From Euclidia mi (taxonomy: Eukaryota; Arthropoda; Insecta; Lepidoptera; Erebidae), in NCBI GenBank assembly GCA_944739405.2, contig OX123209.2, positions 7,447,217 through 7,511,216 on the forward strand: a stretch of 64,000 bases of DNA, given 5' to 3'. The notes beneath the pieces are model-generated. The model ran no database searches and was not told the origin of the DNA. It was given only the letters and a program-made list of their open reading frames with translations. Positions 53,453 through 63,571 of this stretch are shown here, in pieces (positions within the stretch are counted from its first letter, which is position 1; every line of letters begins with the position of its first letter). The translations under genes were made by a program, and so were the position numbers.

Positions 53453-54901
53453 TCTATATATATAAAAGAAAGTCGTGTTAGTTACAATATTTATAACTCA
53501 AGAACGGCTGAACCGATTTGGCTGAAAATTGGTGGAGAGGTAGCTCAGAACAGGAAAAACACATAGGATGCAATAAAATGCACAAAATAATCTGGGAGGG
53601 ATTTTAGAGAGGGTCGAAATTTGTAGGGACAAACCTCCTACCTATTGACAGTAAGGACGCATGCGCTGTAAGAATTGAGTACTGCGCATGTGCTATCTGT
53701 TAGTACTGTCACATTATACATTGTCATATGGTGCACTGTCATTACTTCGTTCGCTTACATAATATATCACAGAGTACCTTTGTATATAGACTTATATAAA
53801 CTAATAGTTATTGTAAGAGCCTTGGCTAATCTCTACTAATATTAGGTATACATGCGAAAATGTGTATTTATGTATATGTACCAATTTCACGCTAAACCGG
53901 CTGAACCAATATTCTCTACTCATAAATGCGAAAGTGTGTATAGAGATAAATATTGGACCATGTTGCTTTGACATTTGACTGTATGCAAAATGATGTTGTC
54001 ATGAATACTGACCAAGTTTCTTCGTACCCTATTGAGTTTCTGAACTCCTTACAATTATCAGGAGTACCTACCTTCACGCAACTTGAGACTTCACGTTGGT
54101 GTACCAGTCCTGTTAATGCGGAATCTTAATGCAACAAAGCTATGTAATGGAAAACGGCTACAAGTAACACCTAGGACGAAACATTATAAAATCTATTCGC
54201 GATGAATGGATCCTATGTGGAGGTATCCACTTACCATAGCCATTACCTTCGACTAACTATTAATAGTATTTGTATAAACGATAAAGCTATATTTGCGGGT
54301 TTTAAGATGTGCTTTATTTCAAAAACTGCTGACTACATATCGCTTAAGCCAATTTTAAAGTTTTTATAACGATCTACAGCATATATTTATTTTAGATTTG
54401 TCACTATCTTACTTTAAAAGTTAGAGGGACACACAGCCATTTCACTATTTTGGAATTGCATATCTTTCAAACGATTGACTTTGAGAAACAATGGTTTTAG
54501 GAACCTCAAAGTAAGTTTTAACGACTCATTTTCCATATCAGTTCCATGTATGAAGAGCCCTCCTTAATATTCAATATTTTTTATTTTCTACAATGTCGTA
54601 AAGCGTTTCACAGAATACATCTACCTACCAATTTTCAAATGTGTAAACTGAATAGTTTCGGCATAAAGTGGCTATAATATACGGATAGACTGACAGACAT
54701 AGCGCGTCTATAAGGATTTCATGTTAAGCCATTTTTGACTACGGAACTGTAAAAATACTGTTTACTGAAATGTTTTAAATACTTCTTATATTTCTTATTA
54801 GTCGCTATGAACAGAATTAAAACGAAAATTACTATCGAACGATGAAGGAGTTTTGTGTTACCCCGAATTTAACGTGAGCGAAGCCACGGGCAAAAGCTAG
54901 T
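53453..54901 (+). mobile_element. 1,449-bp non-autonomous Helitron
   Basis: Begins TCTATATATATAAAAGAAAG followed by TCGTGTTAGTTAC and AACGGCTGAACCGATTTGGC, and ends GCGAAGCCACGGGCAAAAGC then TAGT, that is TC...CTAGT, with no target duplication. It lies between A (53452) and T (54902), as Helitrons insert. A short GTG/CAC stem lies upstream of the 3' end. No replicase inside. These ends are those of a widespread lepidopteran Helitron family. Confidence 0.93.
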
Positions 54902-55819
54902 TAGTTATAAATTGGTTGAACAATAATAATTTACAAATTAACATCTCAAAAACAAGTTTAATTAATTTATAAACACAATTCTCTTAATCTTAATTACAAT
55001 GGACATATACTATTAAATAATGATAAAATGTCATTTTTTGGTATAATTATTAATAATAAACTCAACTGGCAAGAACATATTGGAAAAACTTGCAGTAAAT
55101 TAAATGGATTCTCATTTGCGCTGTACAAACTTGCAAAGATTGCAAGTAAACATGCAGCATGTATGGCCTATTTTGCATATATATTGAATCTGTGCTACGG
55201 TACGGCTTGTAAATAAGGTCTTTATTGCCCAAAAGAGGTGTATAAGGGCTATCTGTGAGATTGCGCCGGACGTTTACTGTCGTCCTTATTTTGACAACCT
55301 AGGTATATTGCCTTTGCCTTGTTTATATATTTTGGAGGTCGGAAAATTCGTCAAACAAAATCAGAATTTATTTAGTCTTGCCAAAAATGTAACCAAAAGA
55401 AGTAATATACGTAACCCAGACAGATTGGTTCTTAACATGATACCAAAAAGTTCACGCTTTAGAAATAAGTGTTATGCTATGTGTGTAAAAATATATAACA
55501 AAATTCCAATGTACATAAAAGAGCAAAATTTATCAACATTTATAAGGGATTTGAGAAATTGGCTACGACAACAAATGTTTTATTCCGTTAAAGAGTTTCT
55601 GGATTGGAAATAGTACTGGTATAGATGCAACATTATAACCCTATTGCTTAAATGTATCTCGTTTACTAATTTGACCTCATTATAAATAGAAAAAAAATAT
55701 ATATGTATATTTGCATGCTATGAACTATGGCTAAATGGGCTTGTTCTTAATATTATATAATTATTTGAATGCAAACATCTTATGTAACCCTATTTACAGT
55801 GAATAAATGATTTGAATTA
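54902..55819 (+). pseudogene. Jockey-like LINE, C-terminal region and 3' end
   Basis: Continues the RT of 51446-53452: LVINWLNNNNLQINISKTSL, MSFFGIIINNKLNWQEHIGK, then stops and frameshifts, and LYILEVGKFVKQNQNLFSLA, FRNKCYAMCVKIYNKIPMYI and STFIRDLRNWLRQQMFYSVK ending at 55613. The 3' UTR finishes at GTGAATAAATGATTTGAATT near 55819. The whole LINE therefore spans 44890-55819 including three foreign insertions. Confidence 0.82.
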
Positions 55820-55822
55820 TTC

Positions 55823-55925
55823 ATTTGTTTTTCCATCTCCTGTCTCTTTTTAACCTTTCCATTCCTTCCTGTAGTTTCTAGAATTTTATAATTTTTACTC
55901 GAAATATTTAAATAATCCTTTTTTT
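55823..55925 (-). repeat. Fragment of the Gypsy LTR found at 43327-44197
   Basis: TTGTTTTTCCATCTCCTGTC, CTTTTTAACCTTTCCATTCC and TACTCGAAATATTTAAATAA closely match the LTR interior around 43655-43720 and 43840-43865 in the same orientation. Gypsy pieces on both sides of the LINE suggest the LINE landed inside a Gypsy element. Confidence 0.7.
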
Positions 55926-55929
55926 TATT

Positions 55930-56465
55930 AGATAGATAGATAAATCTTTATTGTGCAAATACAGTTGGTACAAATTACCAACTGTATTGGTACAGTTGGT
56001 ACAAATTAGAGGCAGCGATAGCCGAGTGGATATACCAACAGACTGCCATGCAGAGGGTATCGGTTCGAATCCACGGCGCGCACCAATGACTTTTCGGAGT
56101 TATGTGCATATTGAATTGTTAATTATCGCTTGTCCCGTGCCTCGGAGAGCACGTTAAGCCGTCGGTCCCGGTTGTCATGAAGATCTTTGACAGTCGTTAC
56201 AGGAGGTCAGTACCTTCTAAATTAACTGACACTAGTCTAAACCATGGAATATCGCTATCCCTATATTCAGCCAAATCCGGTTAGACTAGAAAGCGGACCC
56301 CAGATTAAAAAAAAAACTGGGATAACGCTAAGAGGAAGAGAAAGCGTTGGTACAAATTAGGCATCATAGCTTATATGTAGGTATACAAATAGTAAATGCA
56401 CAAAGGCGGCCTTATCGCAAAGTGCGATCTCTTTCAGGCAACCCTAGGATGGACAGACTGAAAAA
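55930..56465 (-). pseudogene. LINE 3' tail split by a SINE
   Basis: On the minus strand: CCTAGGGTTGCCTGAAAGAG, ATCGCACTTTGCGATAAGGC, CGCCTTTGTGC ... then, beyond the SINE, GTATTTGCACAATAAAGATT and TATC repeats, the typical 3' end of a moth LINE. A 12-bp inverted repeat (55959-55970, 55976-55987) next to the SINE duplicates part of the tail. No coding sequence remains. Confidence 0.65.
56010..56346 (+). mobile_element. tRNA-derived SINE, complete
   Basis: AGGCAGCGATAGCCGAGTGG (A box), GGTTCGAATCC (B box), then ATGACTTTTCGGAGTTATGT and CTTGTCCCGTGCCTCGGAG, ending CTGGGATAACGCTAAGAGGA. Target duplication TTGGTACAAATTAG at 55996-56009 and 56347-56360. Same family as 13213-14864 and 56797-57174. 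Confidence 0.93.
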
Positions 56466-56780
56466 GAGAAGTTTGATGGTGTAGTGATCATATATATATG
56501 GACACTAATTAAATTAAGTCTTAAAATAATAAAAAAAAAACGAATTAATATATACAAGGGAAAATTCAAAAAATTTTAAATTAAAATTTAGAAGGCGTCA
56601 TGAAACTCATCCGCATCGCAGAGGGCTGGCACGTATTTGGCTCAAAAAATAAGTATAGCCATCCAACGAGGCAATGCTGCCAGTCTTCTGGGCACGCTTC
56701 CAATTGACTGCGATGCGGATGAGTTTCTGGATGCTAATAGTTATTTAAATAGAATATACATAGATGTGTAGGTATATATT
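56466..56780 (+). pseudogene. AT-rich sequence with a small LINE coding fragment
   Basis: At 56655-56755 the plus frame reads QRGNAASLLGTLPIDCDADE and FLDAN, a motif from the C-terminus of a common insect non-LTR element. The segment AAACTCATCCGCATCGCAG near 56604 is the reverse complement of CTGCGATGCGGATGAGTTT near 56709, giving a 19-bp inverted repeat 87 bp apart. Nothing else recognised. Confidence 0.4.
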
Positions 56781-56796
56781 ACCTATACATACAAAT

Positions 56797-57174
56797 CATC
56801 ATCATCCTCTTAGCGTTATCCCAGTTTCAATCTGGGATCCGCTTTCTAGTCTAACCGGATTTGGCTGAATATTAGCTTTTCCACGGAGCGACTGCCTGTT
56901 TGACCTCCGCAACCCGAAGGGATAGCGATATTCCATGGTTTAGACTAGTGTCAGTTTATTTAGAAGGTACTGACGCCCTGTAACGACTGTCAAAGATCTT
57001 CATGACAACCGGGACCGACGGCTTAACGTGCTCTCCGAGGCACGGGACAAGCGATAATTAACCATTCAATACGCACATAACTCCGAAAAGTCATTGGTGC
57101 GCGCCGTGGATTCGAACCCGATACCCTCTGCTTGGCAGTCTGTTGGTATATCCACTCGGCTATCGCCGCCTTCG
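56797..57174 (-). mobile_element. tRNA-derived SINE, complete, reverse orientation
   Basis: The minus strand runs from GGCGGCGATAGCCGAGTGGA (A box) through GGGTTCGAATCC (B box) to AACTGGGATAACGCTAAGAG. It is longer than the copy at 56010 because it keeps the GGGTTGCGGAGGTCAAACAG segment. Target duplication CCTATACATACAAAT (56782-56796) and CCTATGCATACAAAT (57175-57189), one mismatch. Confidence 0.92.
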
Positions 57175-57189
57175 CCTATGCATACAAAT

Positions 57190-58029
57190 AATACATCATA
57201 TACATACTAACTATACATATAATAAATATATAATTATACAATACATACAGTACATAGCTATATAATACATACATATAAGGATATCAATTTAAATTATAAT
57301 GACAAGTAGTGCTTCTTTAATGCGTCTTTAAATATATTAAGCGATTTTGCTTGCTTAATCTCAATTGGCAGTGTATTCCACAAACGTACAGCCTGAACAG
57401 CAAAGGATTTATCGTAGAAGTTTCAAATCCACTGACGACCTCAAGGTCTTTGAATGTGTGTCATGAAGGAACTTAAAACGTTCTTTGAGACACATGGGGC
57501 TATTAGGATTAAACAGCACATTATACAGTAGCATAAGAATATGAGTATTCCGGCGAAGACGAATTGGGAACCACTTGAATCTGGATCGAAATTCAGATAC
57601 ATGATCATATTTGCGTAAACCAAAAATAAATCTTATACAGAAGTTTTCGAGACGCTCAAGTTTGTCAAGTTGGTCCTCATTAAGATCAAGATAGCTGAAA
57701 TCGGCATAATCGAGTATTGGGAGAAGCAAGGATTGTGCAAGCGCAATCTTGGTGGTTGTGGGAAGAAAGTTCCGCAGCCTACGTAACGACCCAGCTGAGG
57801 CAAACAGCTTTCGACTTGTCTTCTGTATTTGACATCCCCAAGATAAAGTTTTATCTAGATAAATCCCCAGCTTTTTTACGTTATCTGAGATTGTTAATAT
57901 TTTACCGTCGAACTGAATCTCAGGTAACTGCGGCCAGTAGACCTTGGAGATCATTCTGGCACTGCCAATCAGAATAATTTGTGTTTTAGATGGGTTTACT
58001 TTAACCCATATCATCCCAAGCATAGCTAG
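57190..58029 (-). pseudogene. Jockey-like LINE, C-terminal part of ORF2 and 3' UTR
   Basis: From 58023 down: VKVNPSKTQIILIGSARMIS, SDNVKKLGIYLDKTLSWGCQ, LLLPILDYADFSYLDLNEDQ, LDKLERLENFCIRFIFGLRK and YDHVSEFRSRFKWFPIRLRR, then after a frameshift FYDKSFAVQAVRLWNTLPIE. It closely resembles 39600-40415, so it is the same family. The 5' side is cut by the BEL element at 58030; a few more codons appear to lie beyond its right end (63291-63320). RT catalytic domain missing. Confidence 0.82.
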
Positions 58030-58557
58030 TGGTATGGCGTGGTGCCGAAACCGATTAGGTTCTAGGCGACTTGGAGAAGGAAATGGACTGTATACAAAGG
58101 ATAGCTGGTTTAGCCGCCTAGGAGGGAATAAGGACAGAGGAGATGGATACGGGAGGAGGTGATGGAGTGGGTATAGGCTATTTTAAGGATGGAAGGCACT
58201 TACCTTATACAGCTTTGGTGGTTTCGTGATACAGCTGCTTGTTTTCACTCCACTCACGAGCGGGTTTTCCTTGGTGGAAGCGGTGATAAACACATATGGG
58301 AGCGGCGCGGTACGAACGAGACGGCGATACAGCGGTGCGGCGCGGAGCGGTATCGAGACGGCGTTCTTAGCGAGCGGAATGTTCGAGACTGTCCGTCGCG
58401 TTCACAATCGCGGCGACGAAATCAGGCGCAAGGCAGTGCCTCTTCCAGGGAGAGGGAAAGAGAGGGACGGAAATATGATATCGCTCGCACTAGACAAGCG
58501 TGGAACGATTCATGTTGATGCGATTAGTTGTAGATAGGAAGGTAGATGGCGCTACCA
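58030..58557 (-). repeat. 3' LTR of BEL copy 2
   Basis: Minus strand TGGTAGCGCCATC...CCATACCA. It appears identical to 62758-63285 where I compared them. The polypurine-like GGCCGGGGGGATA precedes it on the minus strand. Confidence 0.95.
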
Positions 58558-58782
58558 TATCCCCCCGGCCCTAAAGGGTTGCCTTTAAAAAAATAGAATT
58601 GAACTTAGCTATGTTGGGTGTACTACCGCATAACCCATCAATAGGCTAAGACAGCGATATGACAATAAATTAATCTAAATTAACTTTAGCGAAAACTACA
58701 AACGCAATAATAGCGAAAACTACTAACTAAATACTTAAACTAAGAGGTAGGTCCAACTTCAGGCTAGATCTCACTGAGTTGG

Positions 58783-59893
58783 AAGCGGACGCGAGTTGAT
58801 CAGTGCCTCGACTTGTGCAAGGACAGTTAAAGGCTCTTCGTAAGAGAGGATCTGTTGACCTATAACTTTGAAGAGATGCGTTTTAATTACTTTGACCATG
58901 CTTGCCCAACATCCACCGAAATGTGGTGATGCTGGTGGAATAAACTTCCAGCCAATATGATCTATGGAAAGTTCTTCCTGAAGACGAGTACGATAACCCG
59001 CGACGTGATTGAAACAAGTAGCGGGAACAAGTTCAATCAACTTACTAACGCGGTTGGCGACAAAAGTCTGCCAGCGGTGAGGAGAAGAATAAATCCAAGC
59101 GAGCACTACCTTGGAGTCGGGAAATGCCTATATTTATTAATAGAGTAGTGGGGCAAAACTGTGTCTTGAACCTTGTGGAGCAACTGAGACAGCAGAAGGG
59201 CCGCGCACAACTCCAGTCTCGCAACCGAAATGGTTTTAACAGGCGAGACCTTAGACTTGGCACAAACTAACTGCACCGAGTAGTTAGAACCAATGCGGAC
59301 TTGCAGATATACGACTCCGCCGTAAGCACGCTCGCTGGCGTCAGCGAAACCTATTAAGTTGACGGTACATCCATCTACCAACCCAAGATGACGCGGAATA
59401 GTAATATGATTGAGCGCGGTAAGCTCAATACAAAACTGGCCCCAAGCGGCGACAATATGTTCAGGGGGTGTTTCATCCCACTCACACTTTGATAGCCAAA
59501 GCTCCTTGATCAAGAGCTTGGCGTACAAAATTGTGGGAGCCACAAACCCATTATGTCCCATAGTCGAGCCACTGTGGACTGCATAGTGCGCTTGGCGCAC
59601 TTATCATCTGGCGGTGAGACGTCAAACCGAAAACTATCACAGGATTTGTCCCAGCGTAAACCGAGAACCTTATGCGGTACAGACTTCTCAAACTCAATTT
59701 CTGGAGAAGCTTTATGAGAATCTGGTACGCGTGCGAGAACCTCCTTAGAGTTGCTTGTCCATTTGACAAGATCAAACTGGCCTCGCTTGAAAAGCTGAAT
59801 AAGCTCTTCACAAAGCGAAATTGCTAGCGGAGCGGGTATGACATTACAGGCAATGTCATCTATATACAAAGCGGATGTGTAGTATAGTATAGT
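58783..59893 (-). pseudogene. BEL copy 2 pol remainder
   Basis: From the minisatellite: ALYIDDIACNVIPAPLAISL (YIDD of RT), RGQFDLVKWTSNSKEVLARV, VPHKVLGLRWDKSCDSFRFD, a frameshift near 59540, then LTALNHITIPRHLGLVDGCT, GFADASERAYGGVVYLQVRI, VARLELCAALLLSQLLHKVQ (RNase H region), a second break near 59115, LAWIYSSPHRWQTFVANRVS and the direct join to RTRLQEELSIDHIGWKFIPP and PHFGGCWASMVKVIKTHLFK, the end of integrase, stopping at 58771. Both frame breaks also exist in copy 1 in similar places. It lacks the means for autonomous replication. Confidence 0.88.
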
Positions 59894-59894
59894 G

Positions 59895-60388
59895 TAGCGT
59901 AGCATAGCGTAGCATAGCGCAGCATAGCGCAGCATAGCGCAGCATAGCGCAGCATAGCGCAGCATAGCGCAGCATAGCGCAGCATAGCGCAGCATGGCGC
60001 AGCATGGCGCAGCATAGCGCAGCATGGCGCAGCATAGCGCAGCATAGCGCTGCATGGCGCAGCATAGCGCAGCATGGCGCAGCATAGCGCAGCATGGCGC
60101 AGCTTGGCGCAGCATAGCGCAGCATGGCGCAGCATAGCGCAGCATGGCGCAGCATATCGCAGCATGGCGCAGCATATCGCAGCATGGCGCAGCAAAGCGC
60201 AGCATGGCGCAGCATGGCGAAGCATGGCGCAGCATGGCGCAGCATAGCGCAGCATAGCGCAGCATAGCGCAGCATGGCGCAGCATAGCGCAGCATGGCGC
60301 AGTAAAGCGCAGCATGGCGCTGCATAGCGCAGCATGGCGCAGCATAGCGCAGCATGGCGCAGCATAGCGCAGCATAGCATAGCATAGC
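59895..60388 (-). repeat. 10-bp minisatellite in BEL copy 2, about 48 units
   Basis: Plus strand GCGCAGCATA/GCGCAGCATG in 10-bp register from about 59905 to 60385, the complement of the array at 26736-27190. Unit variants (for example GCGCAGCATATC, GCGAAGC, GCGCTGCAT) occur in a similar order but not identically, and the array is longer than in copy 1. All three minus frames are open; one is continuous with the pol remainder (291 codons, 59510-60385). Confidence 0.97.
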
Positions 60389-60391
60389 TAA

Positions 60392-62431
60392 TTAGTGTTT
60401 TATCTTACACACAGTTTTAGCACCCACCTTGATCTCTTGAAGAGCAGAACAACAACAAGACGTAATACAATGAGAAGTATGTAACGTAGGTACGGTACCC
60501 ATAATCACATACCCAAGTACCGTCTCAATAGCGGGCGGTAAATCATATCGCTCACTACGAACTATGTTAGTTAGTAGCAAGTGCGGAAATATTGAAGCTC
60601 CGATCAAAAGATCAAAGCCTGCCGGATTCGCAAACTCCGCGTCGGCTAGCGGCAATGATTCGAGATGAGTGAGGAGCGACACGTCCACATTAGCGTTTGG
60701 CAACGTGTCTGTAATACGTTCCACGATAAGCGAAGAAATGTTAAAATTAATGTCCCTATTAAAACGCGAATGTATTTTAATATCTACGGAACCTTTGCAA
60801 TGTTTTTCTGATCCGCCTATCCCTCGGATTATTGAGTTCGTACTTTTAAAGTTATTCCATAATCCGAGGCGTTTGAACAATTCTAACGTTATTAAATTGG
60901 TCTGAGATGCGCTATCTAGCAGACAACGTACCATGTGCGGCGACCCATTGACATCATATATGATAACTTGCGCTGTCGCTAACAGAACAGTCTTAGACGC
61001 CATACATGGCGGCCTAGCACTGCTCTGATCACTACAAGCGCGCGAAGGCCGTCCGCGCGTGCGTGCCGCCCGCGCAATGGATGTCGTACACAACGATACT
61101 TCGCCCTCAGACGCGGAAGGCGCAGCTACCGTGGTCTGCTGCACCTGCGGCGTACTCGTAAGTGTGTCAAGGCTAGCGGCTTGACTTGACAACCGGTTAT
61201 TATTATCAAAATGTAACAGTGTGTGATGTTTTTGTTTACACGTGCGACATCTCGTTCTACTGGAATAATTACTCGTTTTATGTTTTATGCTTAAGCAATT
61301 AATGCAAGCTTTGTTATCTTTTACGCTTTTAAAACGAGCAATTGGATTTAAATCATTAAAGGTGGGACACTTATAGTAATGGTCGTGCACTATATTACTG
61401 CACAGACACTTCTGTGAATTATTACTATTAGATTCCGAACATGTTACGTAAGATTGTGGATTAGGGACTGAGTTATTATTACTATTTCGCGATTTATTCA
61501 ACCTTTGTTTGTTGTTGTTAGTGTTAGACGGGCCAGGTGAACCAGACTGCGTATTATGAAATATTCGACACTGATCTTTGATGAACGAAATAAAACTATC
61601 TAGTGTAGGTATTTTATTATTGCGTTCCGTCATCTCGAATGCGCGAATTGTATCAGTGTCAAACTTTTTTAAAGCGAGTTGAAGCAACATAAAGTCGGAA
61701 AGATCTTCTAATTTTAAATTCCTAAGAGAATTAACCGCGGTTACGAAGTTATCAATAAACAGCTGGAAATTCGAGACAGACGCGTTGCTGGACAGTTTGA
61801 GATTTAAAGCTTGGTCAAAGTACGTAGACGCTAGAACGCGCGTGTCTTGATATCTGTCAAGTAGTGACTGAAATATGACCTGATAATTCTCAGCACTGGG
61901 TGTGACACCTGCAAATACGGACTGGGCCTTCGGTGACAGTTTACCTATTAAATAGTACAACCTGTCAGCATCTGTCAGAGAACCATTATCGTGCACTGTA
62001 GACTTAAAACTTGCATAGAATAACGGCCAATTTCGTATATCTCCGTCAAACGACATAATCTCGATTGGCGGTAATCTCGGTTTGCGGGCAACGGGCTCTG
62101 CTGAACATTTACCCTCCAATTGCGATTGTATACGCTTAATAATACAATAAAGATCTTCGAATGCGGTATACGCCTGATAGTTCGGTTTTTCATCAGGATT
62201 GATAGAAAGTAATCTTGCGTTATAATCGTCTAACAACTTATGAAAATCTGTTCGAATACTATCTACTGTTGTACAATAACTGAGAAATGCTTCGCTATTA
62301 CTGTCAGACATCGATGCGGTTTTTGATCTTTCATAGATATTTTGAAGGCGCTCAAATAAAATATTGCGTTTTGCTTCTAAGATTGTCATCTCTTTGTCTT
62401 CCGACACGCGTGACTTCTTTTGTTGTGACAT
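60392..62431 (-). CDS. BEL gag-protease, intact ORF
   Basis: 679 codons, starting MSQQKKSRVSEDKE like copy 1. Residues 1-300 are gag (helical N-terminus; IEIMSFDGDIRNWPLFYASF at about 123-142). A zinc knuckle follows (CINC at 376-379, His384), but its last Cys is Tyr389 here while copy 1 keeps Cys. A second cluster is CRTC (395-398) with His401-407. The retropepsin-like protease has CLLDSASQTNLITLELF (Asp506) and LLIGASIFPHLL near its end. The ORF ends KTVCKIKH and TAA immediately before the minisatellite, so pol is not joined to it. Gag packages RNA and forms particles; the protease processes it. With an intact frame, this copy could supply gag in trans, subject to the knuckle change. Confidence 0.9.
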   Translation of the reverse strand: MSQQKKSRVSEDKEMTILEAKRNILFERLQNIYERSKTASMSDSNSEAFLSYCTTVDSIRTDFHKLLDDYNARLLSINPDEKPNYQAYTAFEDLYCIIKRIQSQLEGKCSAEPVARKPRLPPIEIMSFDGDIRNWPLFYASFKSTVHDNGSLTDADRLYYLIGKLSPKAQSVFAGVTPSAENYQVIFQSLLDRYQDTRVLASTYFDQALNLKLSSNASVSNFQLFIDNFVTAVNSLRNLKLEDLSDFMLLQLALKKFDTDTIRAFEMTERNNKIPTLDSFISFIKDQCRIFHNTQSGSPGPSNTNNNKQRLNKSRNSNNNSVPNPQSYVTCSESNSNNSQKCLCSNIVHDHYYKCPTFNDLNPIARFKSVKDNKACINCLSIKHKTSNYSSRTRCRTCKQKHHTLLHFDNNNRLSSQAASLDTLTSTPQVQQTTVAAPSASEGEVSLCTTSIARAARTRGRPSRACSDQSSARPPCMASKTVLLATAQVIIYDVNGSPHMVRCLLDSASQTNLITLELFKRLGLWNNFKSTNSIIRGIGGSEKHCKGSVDIKIHSRFNRDINFNISSLIVERITDTLPNANVDVSLLTHLESLPLADAEFANPAGFDLLIGASIFPHLLLTNIVRSERYDLPPAIETVLGYVIMGTVPTLHTSHCITSCCCSALQEIKVGAKTVCKIKH

Positions 62432-62757
62432 GCTTACGTAAGTATAAGCTAATGAGAACGAAACAAAATAAGAATATCTAATGTATCTATTATTTTACCT
62501 AAGTAGGCAACACTTTAGAGCTGAGGAAATAAAAGTTGATTGAAATATGAGATTTATAAGACAACTATGATAGTTGCAGAAATAATAATTTAATAAGTAG
62601 GTAGCTACATAAAAGTTTACCTACTAATGCGGGCGGAAATAACCATGTGACGGTTATATGAATATATTAGGAGTATAGCTAGGGGCTATAACTGCCTAGG
62701 TATAGCGGTATAACGTATAAAACGTAAATGAATCCGACTCGTATGGATCAAAAAAAA

Positions 62758-63285
62758 TGGTATGGCGTGGTGCCGAAACCGATTAGGTTCTAGGCGACTT
62801 GGAGAAGGAAATGGACTGTATACAAAGGATAGCTGGTTTAGCCGCCTAGGAGGGAATAAGGACAGAGGAGATGGATACGGGAGGAGGTGATGGAGTGGGT
62901 ATAGGCTATTTTAAGGATGGAAGGCACTTACCTTATACAGCTTTGGTGGTTTCGTGATACAGCTGCTTGTTTTCACTCCACTCACGAGCGGGTTTTCCTT
63001 GGTGGAAGCGGTGATAAACACATATGGGAGCGGCGCGGTACGAACGAGACGGCGATACAGCGGTGCGGCGCGGAGCGGTATCGAGACGGCGTTCTTAGCG
63101 AGCGGAATGTTCGAGACTGTCCGTCGCGTTCACAATCGCGGCGACGAAATCAGGCGCAAGGCAGTGCCTCTTCCAGGGAGAGGGAAAGAGAGGGACGGAA
63201 ATATGATATCGCTCGCACTAGACAAGCGTGGAACGATTCATGTTGATGCGATTAGTTGTAGATAGGAAGGTAGATGGCGCTACCA
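62758..63285 (-). repeat. 5' LTR of BEL copy 2
   Basis: Same sequence as 58030-58557. A short leader with ATGGATCAAAAAAAA-type sequence (minus strand TTTTTTTGATCCATACGAG) follows, as in copy 1. Confidence 0.95.
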
Positions 63286-63290
63286 GCTAG

Positions 63291-63571
63291 ACTTGACCAA
63301 TTTAAATGAAAATTTTATCCCAGCACCCTATTAGAGAGGTCAACATAAAATGATAACAAAATTTTTTATTTTTATTTTGTTTATGGAGTTCTGAAACCGA
63401 TCGACTAATCGATCAGTAGAAATATACATACATGTATTGTACTAATATGTGGATCGGGTGATTGTGAAATAAAATGCGGTTTATATTTATATTTTATTTA
63501 TTTTATAATAGATTAGACATTTTTAACTATTTTAAACTATTTAAACAATACTATGGACGAAAAATTAAACA
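63291..63571. other. No gene; 3' flank of a piggyBac-like gene
   Basis: A few codons of the LINE interrupted by the BEL element may lie at 63291-63320. The rest is AT-rich and would be the 3' region of the piggyBac gene; no TTAA-flanked terminus was identified. Confidence 0.4.

Larger units (their letters stand above)
58030..63285 (-). mobile_element. BEL/Pao retrotransposon copy 2, internally deleted
   Basis: LTRs 58030-58557 and 62758-63285 (528 bp each), flanked by GCTAG at 58025-58029 and 63286-63290. Same family as 23831-29051 in opposite orientation, with the same missing RT front and integrase core and the same 10-bp minisatellite. Gag-protease is intact here. Non-coding ends and internal joins match copy 1, so both derive from one deleted master copy. 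Confidence 0.95.
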
